64,000 nt of DNA from Microlunatus parietis (lineage in GTDB: Bacteria; Actinomycetota; Actinomycetes; Propionibacteriales; Propionibacteriaceae). Each line of letters begins with the position of its first letter. The first letter of the stretch is position 1. Shown here piece after piece: positions 54,381 to 63,143 of the stretch. Below the pieces are notes generated by a model. The model searched no databases, was not told where the DNA came from, and saw only the letters and a list, made by a program, of their open reading frames with translations. Location: the NCBI RefSeq assembly GCF_013407955.1, contig NZ_JACCBU010000001.1, forward strand, positions 1,116,001 to 1,180,000, written 5' to 3'. A program made the position numbers and the translations under genes.

Positions 54381-55088
54381 TCATTCCTCCAGCTCGAGCA
54401 CCATCCGGACCAGGTCCGGCCGGGTCCAGGTCGTGCTGCACATCAGTTGCCGCGCATCGCCCCGGTTCCGGGTCAGGCTCTCCACGATCCAGGTCGGCCG
54501 CGGCCCGTCCAGCCCGAGGCGTTCGCCGACCGCCGCCGGCGGCGTGTCCAGACCGATCCGGCACCAGGCGCGGACGGGGTCGTAGCCGCGGCCGCGGAGC
54601 ACCTGGTCGAGCGATTCGATCACCCGGAGACCGACCTCGATGTGGTCGCAGACGTCGAGGCTGATCCACTCCTCCGAGTAGCCGGACACCTCGTCGTCGA
54701 TGTAGCTCATCCGGATCAGTTGCTGGGCCTCGGTGCCCGGCGCCAGGCCGAGCCGGCCGGCGACCGGCTCCGGCACGGCGCGCAGTTCGGCACCGACGAG
54801 ATGGGTGTACGCCTTCGCACCGGCACTGGCGATCGTCTCGTGCAGCGACGGCCGGCGACTGCGCGAGATCACGTAGTCGATCCGCCGGTTGACGAACGTC
54901 CCCGAGCCCTGCACCCGGCGTACCAGATATTGATCATGGAGTTCCTTCAGCGCGGCACGGACCGTGCTGCGGCTGACGCCGAACCGCTTCATGATCGCGT
55001 GCTCACCGTCCAGCCGATGTCCGGCCGGCAGTTCGCGGATCTCGGCCGCCAGCACCGCGGCGACTTCCCGGGACAATTTGGCAACCAT
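54381..55088 (-). CDS. phnF: GntR/UTRA regulator, PhnF-like
   Basis: The 235-aa regulator has a GntR winged helix (residues about 5-70: GEHAIMKRFGVSRSTVRAALKEL) and a UTRA domain (about 85-230). Its place upstream of phnD, on the same strand, matches PhnF, the repressor of phosphonate transport in other actinobacteria. The ATG at 55088 begins near MVAKLSREVAAVL. Tandem PHO-box units 50 bp upstream suggest PhoP-type activation. Confidence 0.82.
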   Translation of the reverse strand: MVAKLSREVAAVLAAEIRELPAGHRLDGEHAIMKRFGVSRSTVRAALKELHDQYLVRRVQGSGTFVNRRIDYVISRSRRPSLHETIASAGAKAYTHLVGAELRAVPEPVAGRLGLAPGTEAQQLIRMSYIDDEVSGYSEEWISLDVCDHIEVGLRVIESLDQVLRGRGYDPVRAWCRIGLDTPPAAVGERLGLDGPRPTWIVESLTRNRGDARQLMCSTTWTRPDLVRMVLELEE

Positions 55089-55138
55089 GTTTCGACGATG
55101 GGCCTTCGACCTGCCCTTGGAGCAAGCGGCATCCGACG

Positions 55139-55171
55139 ACGGACTGAACCCGGCCTGAACGGGTCTTGAAC
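55139..55171 (-). promoter_or_regulatory. Three tandem PHO-box units upstream of phnF
   Basis: On the minus strand three contiguous 11-mers all begin GTTCA: GTTCAAGACCC, GTTCAGGCCGG and GTTCAGTCCGT. This perfect 11-bp phasing matches PhoP direct-repeat units. The array ends 50 bp before the phnF start. Confidence 0.75.
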
Positions 55172-55190
55172 GTCAGCCCCGGCGTCGGGA

Positions 55191-55769
55191 CTACCCGACG
55201 CTACGCAGCCCATCAAAGATGATCTTGGTGGTACGGTCTCGCAGTTCGGCACTCCACCCCGCGGACAGGGCCGCCTGACAGGTGCCGACCAGCAGCGCCA
55301 TCACCTCCGGGGCCTCGACGTCGCGCCGCACCCGGCCGGCTTCCTTGGCCCGATCCAGCAGCGGCGTGATCATGGCCTGCAGCGAGCCGATCGGCTTGTC
55401 GACGCTCAGGTCGACCCCTTCCAGCGCCAGCGCGTCGACGACGGACTTCCGCCCGGCGGCGACGGCGACCAGGTCACCGAAGAACGTGAAGAAGGCCTCG
55501 GGATCGTCACCCTCGTTCAAGCCCTCGGCCAGCTCGGCGACCCGTACCCAGCGGTCCTTGACGATCGCCGAGAGCAGCTCGCGTTTGGTCGGGAAGTGCC
55601 GGAAGACGGTGCCGACGCCGACCCCGGCGACCCGGGCGATCTCGGCGGTCGAGGCGGTCGGTCCGGACCGGTCGAAGACCTCCTCGGCGGCGGCCAGGAC
55701 CCGCGCGCGGTTGCGGACGGCGTCCGCGCGTTGCCTGGTGACCGGCGGGGTCGGTTCGTTGCTCGGCAC
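55191..55769 (-). CDS. TetR-family transcriptional regulator
   Basis: The 192-aa TetR protein has the HTH segment TASTAEIARVAGVGVGTVFRHFPTKRELLSAIV at residues about 38-70, with a divergent ligand domain. It is divergent from a SnoaL-like gene and probably controls it and itself. The start is a GTG at 55769, 9 nt after a TAGATT -10 box that overlaps the palindrome GAATC-tatc-GATTC. It lies 102 bp downstream of phnF's start on the same strand. Confidence 0.9.
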   Translation of the reverse strand: MPSNEPTPPVTRQRADAVRNRARVLAAAEEVFDRSGPTASTAEIARVAGVGVGTVFRHFPTKRELLSAIVKDRWVRVAELAEGLNEGDDPEAFFTFFGDLVAVAAGRKSVVDALALEGVDLSVDKPIGSLQAMITPLLDRAKEAGRVRRDVEAPEVMALLVGTCQAALSAGWSAELRDRTTKIIFDGLRSVG

Positions 55770-55777
55770 AGTGCCTT

Positions 55778-55844
55778 GAATCTATCGATTCGCCGAACCC
55801 TGCACCCGACTTCTTGTGAACCGGAGTCATCACTCCGTATCCTG
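55778..55844. promoter_or_regulatory. Divergent TetR operators and SnoaL promoter
   Basis: Two palindromes are present: GAATC-tatc-GATTC (55778-55791) over the tetR -10 box, and CGGAGT-catc-ACTCCG (55822-55837) between TTGTGA (55814-55819) and TATCCT (55839-55844) of the plus-strand promoter. The second would block the SnoaL promoter spacer. The two palindromes differ, so only one may be the TetR site. Confidence 0.45.
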
Positions 55845-55897
55845 ACCGGCAAGCGGACTGACTGCTCCGCTTCACCGAGAGATTCAGGAGGACGCGC

Positions 55898-56326
55898 ATG
55901 ACGCCCAAGGAGATCTACCTGCGCCAGCTCGAGCTGGCGATCGCCGGCGACCGGGACGCCCAGGCCGCCTACTACGCGCCGGACGCCGTCGTGCACTTCC
56001 CGTTCGCCCCGGAAGGCGTGCCGGACCGGTTCGACGGCAGGGACGCGATCAGGAGCATGTCCGTCGCCCTGGACCGGGTCCGTGGCGACGCCGCCCCGAT
56101 CCCGGCGGAGTCGAACCTGACCGTGCACGAGACCACCGACCCGGAGGTGATCATCGCCGAGCTGGACGCCGTCGCCGTCGACCCCGCTTCCGGTCGACGA
56201 CAGCGGGTCCGGCAGCTCCACGTCGTCCGGGTCCGGGACGAGTTGATCATCGAACACCGTGACTACTTCGCCGGCGCCTCGGCCGAGCTGGTCCGGCAGG
56301 CCCTGGCGACCCCGTCCGCACCCTGA
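55898..56326 (+). CDS. SnoaL-like nuclear transport factor 2 fold protein
   Basis: The 142-aa protein fits the SnoaL-like/NTF2 family: ELAIAGDRDAQAAYYAPDAVVHFPFAPEG and a C-terminal IIEHRDYFAGASAELVRQAL. These are small cone-shaped enzymes or ligand-binding proteins; no catalytic residue is certain. A strong GGAGG ribosome site is present. It is divergent from the TetR gene. Its stop codon lies inside a CCCTGAG mini-repeat, so the C-terminus may have been altered by insertion of that element. Confidence 0.8.
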   Translation: MTPKEIYLRQLELAIAGDRDAQAAYYAPDAVVHFPFAPEGVPDRFDGRDAIRSMSVALDRVRGDAAPIPAESNLTVHETTDPEVIIAELDAVAVDPASGRRQRVRQLHVVRVRDELIIEHRDYFAGASAELVRQALATPSAP

Positions 56327-56374
56327 GCCTGCCGAGGGCCGAACTGCCCAACGCGCCCTGAGCTTGCCGAAGGG
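56321..56374. repeat. Two degenerate CCCTGAGC mini-repeats after the SnoaL gene
   Basis: Copies at 56321-56338 and 56356-56374 match the 19-bp element with small changes. The first supplies the stop codon (TGA within CCCTGAG) of the SnoaL-like gene. Confidence 0.7.
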
Positions 56375-56413
56375 CCAGCCGGATGTGTCTTGCCCCCTCG
56401 TAAACCCTTGACC

Positions 56414-56427
56414 TGCAACCGATTGCA
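56414..56427 (+). promoter_or_regulatory. LacI-type operator upstream of the symporter gene
   Basis: TGCAACCGATTGCA fits TGnAAnCGnTTnCA. The reverse complement of the 36604-36617 site is TGAAACCGATTGCA, differing at one base, so one LacI regulator may control both units. TTGACC lies directly upstream (56408-56413) as a possible -35. Confidence 0.65.
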
Positions 56428-56442
56428 TGCCACCGTTTCTCA

Positions 56443-57963
56443 ATGCAGGCACTGGACTGGGTGATCGTCGGCGGCTACTTCCTGGTCATGATCGGGATCG
56501 GGCTCTGGGCCAAGGCACGAGTGAAGAACTCTGCCGACTACTTCACCGCGGGCGGCCGGATGCCGTGGTGGCTGTCCGGGATCTCGCACCACATGTCGGG
56601 CTACAGCGCGGCGGTGTTCGTGGGGTATGCGGCGATCGCGTACACGGAGGGCTTTGTGCTCTACGTGTGGTGGGCGATGGGCATTACGGTCGCGATGGTC
56701 GTCGGTGCCTTCCTGTTCGCGCCGCGTTGGCCCCGGCTCCGGCAGCGCCTCGACATCATCTCGCCGCTGGAGTACCTCAAGATCAGGTACAACCTGCCGA
56801 CCCAACAGTTGCTGGCCTGGAGCGGGACAGCGCTCAAGGTGTTCGACGTCGGCGCGAAGTGGACCGCGATGGGCATCCTGCTGAACGTCTTCGCCGGGGT
56901 GCCGCTGGTCTGGGGCATCCTGCTGACCGGCGGGGTGACCCTGGTCTACTCCACCGTCGGCGGGCTCTGGGCCGACGCACTGACCGACACCGGCCAGTTC
57001 CTGATCCAGTTCGTCGCGGGGATCGTGCTCTTCGTCGTCGTGCTCACCTCGCTGGACGGCGTGGCGACCCTGTGGACGTTGTGGGACCGGCTGCCGGAGG
57101 GCCACGGCGACGCGTTCAACGGCCAGTACACGGTGCTGTTCGTCGCGGTCTATCTGTTGATCAACACGCTCTCGTACAACGGCGGCACCTGGAACCTCGC
57201 CCAGCGCTTCATCGCCTCGCCGACCGGCAGCACCGCGCGCCGGGCCGCGCTCCTGTCGGCCGGGCTCTACCTGGTCTGGCCGCTGATCATGTTCTTCCCG
57301 ATGTGGGCGGCGCCGCTGCTGGTGCCGGACCTGGCCGATCCGTCCCAGTCCTACGCCCGGCTCGCCCTGCAGCTGTTGCCCGCCGGCCTGGTCGGGCTCG
57401 TGCTGGCCGGGCTGTTCTCGCACACGATGGCGATGACCGGGTCCGACGCGAACGCGATCTCCTCCGTCGTCACCCGGGACATCCTGCCCGCACTCCGGCG
57501 GCGACCCACCGGCCTCAGCACCAGGACCGAGCTGACGATCGGCCGGATCGCGGTGTTCAGCTTCATCGCCCTGAGCATGGTGATCGCGCTGACCTCGGGC
57601 TCCTTCGGCGGAGTGCTCGGACTGTTGATCACCTGGTTCGGCGGTCTGGTCGGCCCGATCGCGATCCCGATGTTGCTCGGCCTGTTGCCGGCCTTCAAGC
57701 GGTGCGGGCCTTCCGCCGCGATCATCTCCTGGGCGGCCGGGCTGGCCGTCTTCGTGATCACCAAGTTCGTCCTGCCGAAGCAGATCGCCGCCCTGGCCCC
57801 GGACCAGGCGACCGCGATCACCGTCGGTGGCCCGGTGCTGATCGCTCTGGTGATCTTCATCGTGATCGGCCTGGTCCGGCCCTGGCGCAACGCCGAGTCG
57901 GAACAGCTGGTCGATTCGCTCGGTACGGATGCGGAGGCGGGCGCCGAGGCCACCGTTCGATGA
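56443..57963 (+). CDS. Sodium:solute symporter (SSS family)
   Basis: The 506-aa transporter has about 13 membrane segments and SSS landmarks: NSADYFTAGGRMPWW near the N-terminus and GLFSHTMAMTGSDANAISSVVTRDI near residue 330. It imports sugars, acids or similar solutes with Na+. It lies under a LacI-type operator. No clear ribosome site precedes the ATG. Its stop overlaps the next gene's start (ATGA), so the two are likely one unit. Confidence 0.88.
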   Translation: MQALDWVIVGGYFLVMIGIGLWAKARVKNSADYFTAGGRMPWWLSGISHHMSGYSAAVFVGYAAIAYTEGFVLYVWWAMGITVAMVVGAFLFAPRWPRLRQRLDIISPLEYLKIRYNLPTQQLLAWSGTALKVFDVGAKWTAMGILLNVFAGVPLVWGILLTGGVTLVYSTVGGLWADALTDTGQFLIQFVAGIVLFVVVLTSLDGVATLWTLWDRLPEGHGDAFNGQYTVLFVAVYLLINTLSYNGGTWNLAQRFIASPTGSTARRAALLSAGLYLVWPLIMFFPMWAAPLLVPDLADPSQSYARLALQLLPAGLVGLVLAGLFSHTMAMTGSDANAISSVVTRDILPALRRRPTGLSTRTELTIGRIAVFSFIALSMVIALTSGSFGGVLGLLITWFGGLVGPIAIPMLLGLLPAFKRCGPSAAIISWAAGLAVFVITKFVLPKQIAALAPDQATAITVGGPVLIALVIFIVIGLVRPWRNAESEQLVDSLGTDAEAGAEATVR

Positions 57964-59216
57964 GCCCGGGACCGTGGCGGCTGATCGCGATCATGATCGG
58001 CGCCGCGCTGCTGGCCCTGGGGTCGATCGGTTGCACCGCGCCGACCGATCCGGTGATCGACGTCGACCCGGCGGCGGCCCGGGCCGACCAGCCGGTCGCG
58101 ATCCGGGTCACCGGCCTCCGCGCCGGCGGAGAGGTGCGACTCGCCGTCCGGTCGACCGACGCCGACAGGCTCACCTGGGAATCGTCGGCGACCTACACCG
58201 CCGACCGGGACGGGATCGTCGATCCGGCCGGCCAGGCCCCCACCGCGGGTACGTACACGGACCTCGATCCGATGGGACTCCTCTGGTCCCTGCAGCCCGT
58301 TCCCGCATCGACCGAGCCGGTCCGCTACGCCTGGCCCGCCGGTCCGGCGACCTTCACGATCACCGCGACGGTCGACGGCCGGCCGGGGGTGACGCGCGAC
58401 GTCACCCGCACCCTCTATTCGGGAGGCCGCGAGCGACAGACCCTCGAGCTGGACCGGGACGGGTTCATCGGCAGCTACCGGCCGGCGGCCGAGTCCGCGG
58501 AGCGCCGGCCGGCCGTCCTGCTGATCGGCGGCGCCGAGGGCGGCCTCAGGACCACGGTCGTCGGGGACGCTCTCGCCGAACGCGGCCTGGCGACCCTCTC
58601 GGTCGCGTACTTCGGGCTGCCCGGGCTGCCCGACACCCTGACCGAGATCCCGCTGGAGACCTTCGAACCGGCGCTGCGCTGGCTGCGCCGGCAGCCGGGC
58701 GTCGACCCGGATCGGATCTGGACCATGGGCGTCTCCCGGGGCTCCGAGCCGGCCCAACTGCTCGCCGTCCAGCACCCGGATCTGGTCCATGGCGTGCTGG
58801 CCACGGTCCCGTCCGGGATCGTCGTCTGCGGCTTCCCCGACTGCGACCGGTCGGCCTGGACGCTCGGGTCGAAGCCGCTCCCCTACGCCCCGCCGGGCAA
58901 CCCGGAGCCGGCCGAGCAGGCCGCAATCATCCCGGTCGGCCGGATCGCCGGGCCGGTGCTCGCCGTCTGCGGCGGCGCCGACCGGCTCTGGCCCTCCTGC
59001 CGCCACGCCGAGTCGATCATGGGCCGGCTCGACCGGGCCGGCCACACCGAGCACCGGCTCTGGTCCTACCCCGAAGCCGGGCACGGTCTCGGCGGCCTGC
59101 TGCCGTACACGCCGGCAGTGCCGTCCGACGACAGCCGCGGCACCAGCCCGGCCGCCAACCAGCGCGCGGAGGCCGAGGTCTGGCCCCAGGTGATCGACTA
59201 CCTGCTGCGGCACTGA
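57960..59216 (+). CDS. BAAT-type acyl-CoA thioester hydrolase/acyltransferase-like lipoprotein
   Basis: The 418-aa protein has a hydrophobic N-terminus with a lipobox-like LGSIGC, a beta-rich N-terminal domain and a C-terminal alpha/beta-hydrolase resembling BAAT_C. The nucleophile elbow is MGVSRGSEPAQL, with the acid region GGADRLWPSC and His in YPEAGHGLGG. Members act on acyl-CoA or bile acid-like thioesters, but an extracytoplasmic lipoprotein would more likely hydrolyse an ester or another substrate. Coupled to the symporter gene (ATGA), it may produce or process the imported solute. Confidence 0.82.
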   Translation: MSPGPWRLIAIMIGAALLALGSIGCTAPTDPVIDVDPAAARADQPVAIRVTGLRAGGEVRLAVRSTDADRLTWESSATYTADRDGIVDPAGQAPTAGTYTDLDPMGLLWSLQPVPASTEPVRYAWPAGPATFTITATVDGRPGVTRDVTRTLYSGGRERQTLELDRDGFIGSYRPAAESAERRPAVLLIGGAEGGLRTTVVGDALAERGLATLSVAYFGLPGLPDTLTEIPLETFEPALRWLRRQPGVDPDRIWTMGVSRGSEPAQLLAVQHPDLVHGVLATVPSGIVVCGFPDCDRSAWTLGSKPLPYAPPGNPEPAEQAAIIPVGRIAGPVLAVCGGADRLWPSCRHAESIMGRLDRAGHTEHRLWSYPEAGHGLGGLLPYTPAVPSDDSRGTSPAANQRAEAEVWPQVIDYLLRH

Positions 59217-59285
59217 CCGGTGAACTCTCGACGAACAATCGGTGCCCGGCCCGACGCCGGAGCTTGATCGTCGAAGACTGATCAG

Positions 59286-60575
59286 ATGCGCACCAGAATT
59301 GCTGTGGGGCTGGTGGCCGCGGCCCTGACCCTGCTCATGGCCCAGCCGGCGGCGGCCGAGAATGCTTCGACCCTGTCCGGCACCATCGTCGTCGCCGCCG
59401 GCGGCGAGCCGGTGCCGGGTGCCGAGGCCGAGCTCTGCCGGTTCGACGAGGACGGCACCCCGACCGAGACCCGGCGGCTGGGCATCGCCGATGATCAAGG
59501 CCGCTTCATGATCACCGACGTGCCGGACGGCGAGTACACGTTCCTGTTCCGCGATCCGTGGTCGATCCCGCAGAACGGGACCCGGTACCTGATCTCCCGC
59601 TGGTACGGCAACGTGAAGGCGCTCGGCGACGCGTGCTGGCAGAACCCGCAGCGCCAGGCCGGCCGGTTCACCGTGGCCGGCGGCGACGTCGCCGGGCTCG
59701 ACGGCACCCTGCCGGTCGGCGGCCGGATCATCGGGTTCGCCAACGACACCCTCGGCGAGCCGGTCAACGAGATGCAGGTCGGCTACACCGACGCGAGCGG
59801 ACTGGATCACGGAGTGCTCTCGGGCTGGCCGACCGGCGGCGAGTACCGGACCCGGCTGGTGCTGCCGGGGCCGCAGCAGGTCACGTTCTTCGACGGCCGG
59901 ACCGGTGCGAAGGTCGTCAAGCCGGTGACCGTCGCCGCGGGTACGACGACCAGGCTGGACGCCGACTTCGCCGCGACGACCCTCGATCCGGGTCTCGGCG
60001 GTCCGGAGATCCGGGCCCCGCGAACCCTCGCCAAGGGAGCCCAGCTCGAGATCGTCGGCCGCTGGTACCACGCCGACATCGAACTCCGCTACACCTGGTT
60101 GCGCGACGGCCGGCCGATCCGCGGGGCGACCGACCGGACCTACCGGCTTACCGCGGCCGACGCCGGCCGCACCGTCGGAGCCCGGGTCACGGCCGGCCTG
60201 GCCGGGCACGAGGCCGTCACCGTCGACGCCGCCGCGCCGGTCCGCCTGAAGCCGCGCGACTCGGTCACCGGACTGGTGCTGTCGCCGTCGTCGACGGGAC
60301 GGGACCAGACGAACGCGCTTCGGGCCCAGGTCCACGTGTCCGTCGAGTCCGGCGCCCCGGCCGGCACGGTGATCATCTGGGACGACTCGCACGGCGAGGA
60401 GCAGGGTCACCACATCAAGCTCGGCGAGGGTCGGCCCAACGAACTCGGCGACGTGATCATCGCCTTCCCGAGCAAGCTGGCCCTCGACGGCGGCCGGGCC
60501 TACGCCGAGTTCGTACCGGACGATCCCGAGGTCAACGCCTCGTACTCGGCCGAGCAGCCGTACCGGATCCGGTAG
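59286..60575 (+). CDS. Secreted protein with carboxypeptidase-regulatory-like domain, unknown function
   Basis: The 429-aa protein has a Sec signal peptide ending AQPAAAEN. A beta-sandwich domain of carboxypeptidase-regulatory (CNA-B/Big) type follows (about 30-120; STLSGTIVVAAGGEPVPGAEAELCRF...), then further beta-rich domains (ADAGRTVGARVTAGLAGHEAVTV is an Ig-like repeat). The fold suggests surface or secreted adhesion or carbohydrate binding, but no specific function is identified. Its last 44 bp overlap the end of the convergent tetR gene. Confidence 0.75.
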   Translation: MRTRIAVGLVAAALTLLMAQPAAAENASTLSGTIVVAAGGEPVPGAEAELCRFDEDGTPTETRRLGIADDQGRFMITDVPDGEYTFLFRDPWSIPQNGTRYLISRWYGNVKALGDACWQNPQRQAGRFTVAGGDVAGLDGTLPVGGRIIGFANDTLGEPVNEMQVGYTDASGLDHGVLSGWPTGGEYRTRLVLPGPQQVTFFDGRTGAKVVKPVTVAAGTTTRLDADFAATTLDPGLGGPEIRAPRTLAKGAQLEIVGRWYHADIELRYTWLRDGRPIRGATDRTYRLTAADAGRTVGARVTAGLAGHEAVTVDAAAPVRLKPRDSVTGLVLSPSSTGRDQTNALRAQVHVSVESGAPAGTVIIWDDSHGEEQGHHIKLGEGRPNELGDVIIAFPSKLALDGGRAYAEFVPDDPEVNASYSAEQPYRIR

Positions 60576-61251
60576 CGAACCGGCCCAGGCCCGCGATCAC
60601 CGTGTCGATCATGAACCGGTAGAACGCGTCCCGCTGTTCCTCGGCCTCGTCCGCGCCCGCCACGAAGGGAACCACGAGCGAGGCGGCGATCAGCGACAGG
60701 CCTTCGCTGTCGGCGCCCTCACGCCGGAAGTCGTCCATCATCGCGGCATGATCACGCGGGCCGTCGCCCTCGTGGTCGAGCCGGTCGTCGGTGATCGAGA
60801 TCGTCAGCAGCGCGGTGTTGATCAAGGCGCCGTACGCGAACCCGATCCGGTCGCCGAAGCCGGCCCGGCGCAGCATCTCGACACCGCCGTCGACGACCGC
60901 CAGCAACGCCGGGAAGGTCGGCCCGTGCATCAGCAGCCACTTCGCGGTGCCGGGATAGCCGGCCAGGATCGGCCGCAGGTCGAGCAGCAGGGTGCGGAAC
61001 CAGCGGGCCCAGCCGAACCGCGCCGACGGCGGCCGGACCTCGGACACCACCCGCTCCACCACGTGCCGGCAGAGCAGGTCCTTGCCGCCGACGTGGTGAT
61101 AGATCACCGACGGCGCGACCCCCAATTGCCCGGCCAGATCACGGATCGACCAGCGGAACAGATGCCGCCCGGCCGACAGCCGGACGGCCGCGTCGATCAC
61201 CGTGTCGGGGGTCAGGCCACTGTGGAAGGGAACGGTCGCAGGGCCGGTCAC
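60532..61251 (-). CDS. TetR-family regulator, divergent from an ABC transporter pair
   Basis: The 239-aa TetR protein has an HTH (RDLAGQLGVAPSVIYHHVGGKDLLCRHV, residues about 38-66) and a helical ligand domain typical of TetR_C. It is divergent from two ABC half-transporters (156 bp intergenic), which it probably represses. The GTG at 61251 is the first plausible start. The last 44 bp overlap the upstream secreted-protein gene on the other strand. Confidence 0.88.
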   Translation of the reverse strand: MTGPATVPFHSGLTPDTVIDAAVRLSAGRHLFRWSIRDLAGQLGVAPSVIYHHVGGKDLLCRHVVERVVSEVRPPSARFGWARWFRTLLLDLRPILAGYPGTAKWLLMHGPTFPALLAVVDGGVEMLRRAGFGDRIGFAYGALINTALLTISITDDRLDHEGDGPRDHAAMMDDFRREGADSEGLSLIAASLVVPFVAGADEAEEQRDAFYRFMIDTVIAGLGRFATGSGTAARPSTRR

Positions 61252-61308
61252 GGGATCACCTCCTGGGCAGACCCTCAGTCTGACCGATCGGACCGGACCG
61301 AGTCACAG

Positions 61309-61368
61309 TAAGGCTTGCCTGAGAGATCGAATCTTGCGTTCGTCGATTAGAACAGTGTTCTGTATAGT
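61309..61368 (+). promoter_or_regulatory. Putative iron box, operator and promoter of the ABC transporter pair
   Basis: TAAGGCTTGCCTGA (61309-61322) matches 11 of 14 positions of the left part of the DtxR/IdeR iron box. AGAACA-G-TGTTCT (61349-61361) is a perfect 13-bp palindrome, directly followed by TATAGT (61363-61368) as -10. The palindrome is a good TetR operator candidate. The -35 is uncertain. Confidence 0.5.
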
Positions 61369-61406
61369 TGGCAACGATTTTCAACAAGACTCGGGAGGCG
61401 GATCGG

Positions 61407-63143
61407 ATGTTCGGCGCTGTCCGCGGCCGGCTGGTGATCATCGCCGGGCTCAGCCTGGTCGGCGCGGTCGCCGGCGTGCTGCCGTTCGTCGCGATCATCG
61501 AGTTGGTCCGCACCCTCTGGCCGGCGCTGTCCGGCGGGCCGGTCGACGCCGGGCGGGCCTGGGCCGTCGTGATCGGCGGGGCGGCGGCCCTGGTGGTCGG
61601 GTTCCTCGCCGCCGTCGGCTCGGCCATGATCGGCCACCTCGCCGACAACGACCTGCAACTCGACCTGCGGACCCGGATCGTCCGGCACCTTCGCACGCTG
61701 CCGCTCGGCTGGTTCGACCGGCGCTCCTCCGGCACCGTCAAGAAGCTGGTCGAGAACGACGTCGCGGCGCTGCACCAGCTGGTCGCGCACGCGATCCAGG
61801 ACACGATCACGGCGATCGCCGTCCCGGTGATCTCGCTGGCCTACCTGGTCGCTGTCGACTGGCGGATGGCCGCGGCGAGCGTGCTGCCGGTGCTGCTCAC
61901 CGTCGTCCTCTATTCGATCATGATGCGCGGCGGCCAGCAGAAGTACGTCGAGTACGACGCATCCGTGGTCCGGCTGAACGGCGCCACGATCGAGTACGTG
62001 CACGGCATCGCGGTGGTGAAGACCTTCGGTCAGGCCGGCCGCAGTCACGACCGCTATCGGGAGGAAACGCGCCGGTTCGTCCGGTTCTACGACGGCTGGA
62101 TGCGCGAGACCTCCGCCCTGTCCAGCACCATCGAGTTGATCACCTCTCCGCTGACCGTCCTGGTCTATCTGTGCGCGGTCGGGTTCCTGCTGGTCGGCGC
62201 CGGGGTGATCGCCCCGCTGGCCGTACTGCCGGCGCTGCTGCTCGGGCTCGGCCTGACCGCGCCGCTGCTCCAGCTCGGCGCCACCGCCCAGTTCCTCCGG
62301 AACGCCACCAAGGCCCGCGAGTCGCTGGCCGAGTTCTTCCGGACGCCGCCGATCACCGAGCCGGCGGACCCGGTCGAGCCGGCCGGCTCCGACGTGGCGC
62401 TGCGGGACGTGTCGTTCGGCTACGACCAAGATCATCGGGTGCTGCACGAGATCGCCGCCCGCTGCGAGCCCGGCACGGTGACCGCGCTGGTGGGCGCCTC
62501 CGGCTCGGGCAAGTCGACGCTGGCCCGGCTGGTCCCGAGGTTCTACGACCCGACCGCCGGCACCGTCGCGATCGGCTCCACCGACGTGTCGACGATCGCG
62601 AGCCGGCGGCTCTACGCCGACATCGGTTTCGTCTTCCAGGACGCGTATCTGCTCCGGACCAGCATCCGCGACAACATCCGGCTGACCCGGCCGGACGCCG
62701 ACGACGAGGCCGTCCAGCAGGCCGCCCGAGCCGCCCAGATCCATGATCGAATCCTGCGGCTGCCGCGTGGCTACGACTCCGTGATCGGCGTGGACGCGAC
62801 CCTGTCCGGCGGCGAGGGCCAGCGGCTCACCATCGCCAGGGCGCTGCTCACCGACGCGCCGATCCTGGTCCTGGACGAGGCCACCGCGTTCGCCGACCCG
62901 GACTCCGAGGCGGCGATCCAGCAGGCCTTGTCCCGGCTCGCCGCCGGGCGCACCCTGCTGGTGATCGCCCACCGCTTGCACACGATCACCGGCGTCGACC
63001 AGCTGCTGGTGCTCGACGAGGGCCGGATCGTCGAGCGCGGCACCCATGATCAACTCGCCGTGGCGGGCGGCCCGTACCAGGAGCTCTGGGCGCGCTACCG
63101 TCGGGCACGCTCCGGCTCCGGCCGGCTGGAGGTGGCGGGATGA
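61407..63143 (+). CDS. ABC transporter half-transporter, IrtA/YbtP-like (permease-ATPase)
   Basis: The 578-aa half-transporter has six membrane segments (residues about 5-290) and a C-terminal ATPase: Walker A GASGSGKST, signature TLSGGEGQRLTIARAL, Walker B PILVLDEATAFAD, H-loop IAHRLHTI. DEATAFADPDSE is typical of IrtAB/YbtPQ-type siderophore importers rather than drug exporters. The ATG at 61407 follows GGGAGG. Its stop overlaps the next gene (ATGA), forming a heterodimer-type pair. Confidence 0.88.
   Translation: MFGAVRGRLVIIAGLSLVGAVAGVLPFVAIIELVRTLWPALSGGPVDAGRAWAVVIGGAAALVVGFLAAVGSAMIGHLADNDLQLDLRTRIVRHLRTLPLGWFDRRSSGTVKKLVENDVAALHQLVAHAIQDTITAIAVPVISLAYLVAVDWRMAAASVLPVLLTVVLYSIMMRGGQQKYVEYDASVVRLNGATIEYVHGIAVVKTFGQAGRSHDRYREETRRFVRFYDGWMRETSALSSTIELITSPLTVLVYLCAVGFLLVGAGVIAPLAVLPALLLGLGLTAPLLQLGATAQFLRNATKARESLAEFFRTPPITEPADPVEPAGSDVALRDVSFGYDQDHRVLHEIAARCEPGTVTALVGASGSGKSTLARLVPRFYDPTAGTVAIGSTDVSTIASRRLYADIGFVFQDAYLLRTSIRDNIRLTRPDADDEAVQQAARAAQIHDRILRLPRGYDSVIGVDATLSGGEGQRLTIARALLTDAPILVLDEATAFADPDSEAAIQQALSRLAAGRTLLVIAHRLHTITGVDQLLVLDEGRIVERGTHDQLAVAGGPYQELWARYRRARSGSGRLEVAG

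Noticed and set aside
57351..60413. 1020-codon open frame on the minus strand over the symporter, BAAT-like and secreted-protein genes
   Set aside because: Shadow of three plausible plus-strand genes with ordered motifs; composition is Arg/Gly/Val/Asp-rich with no conserved motif.
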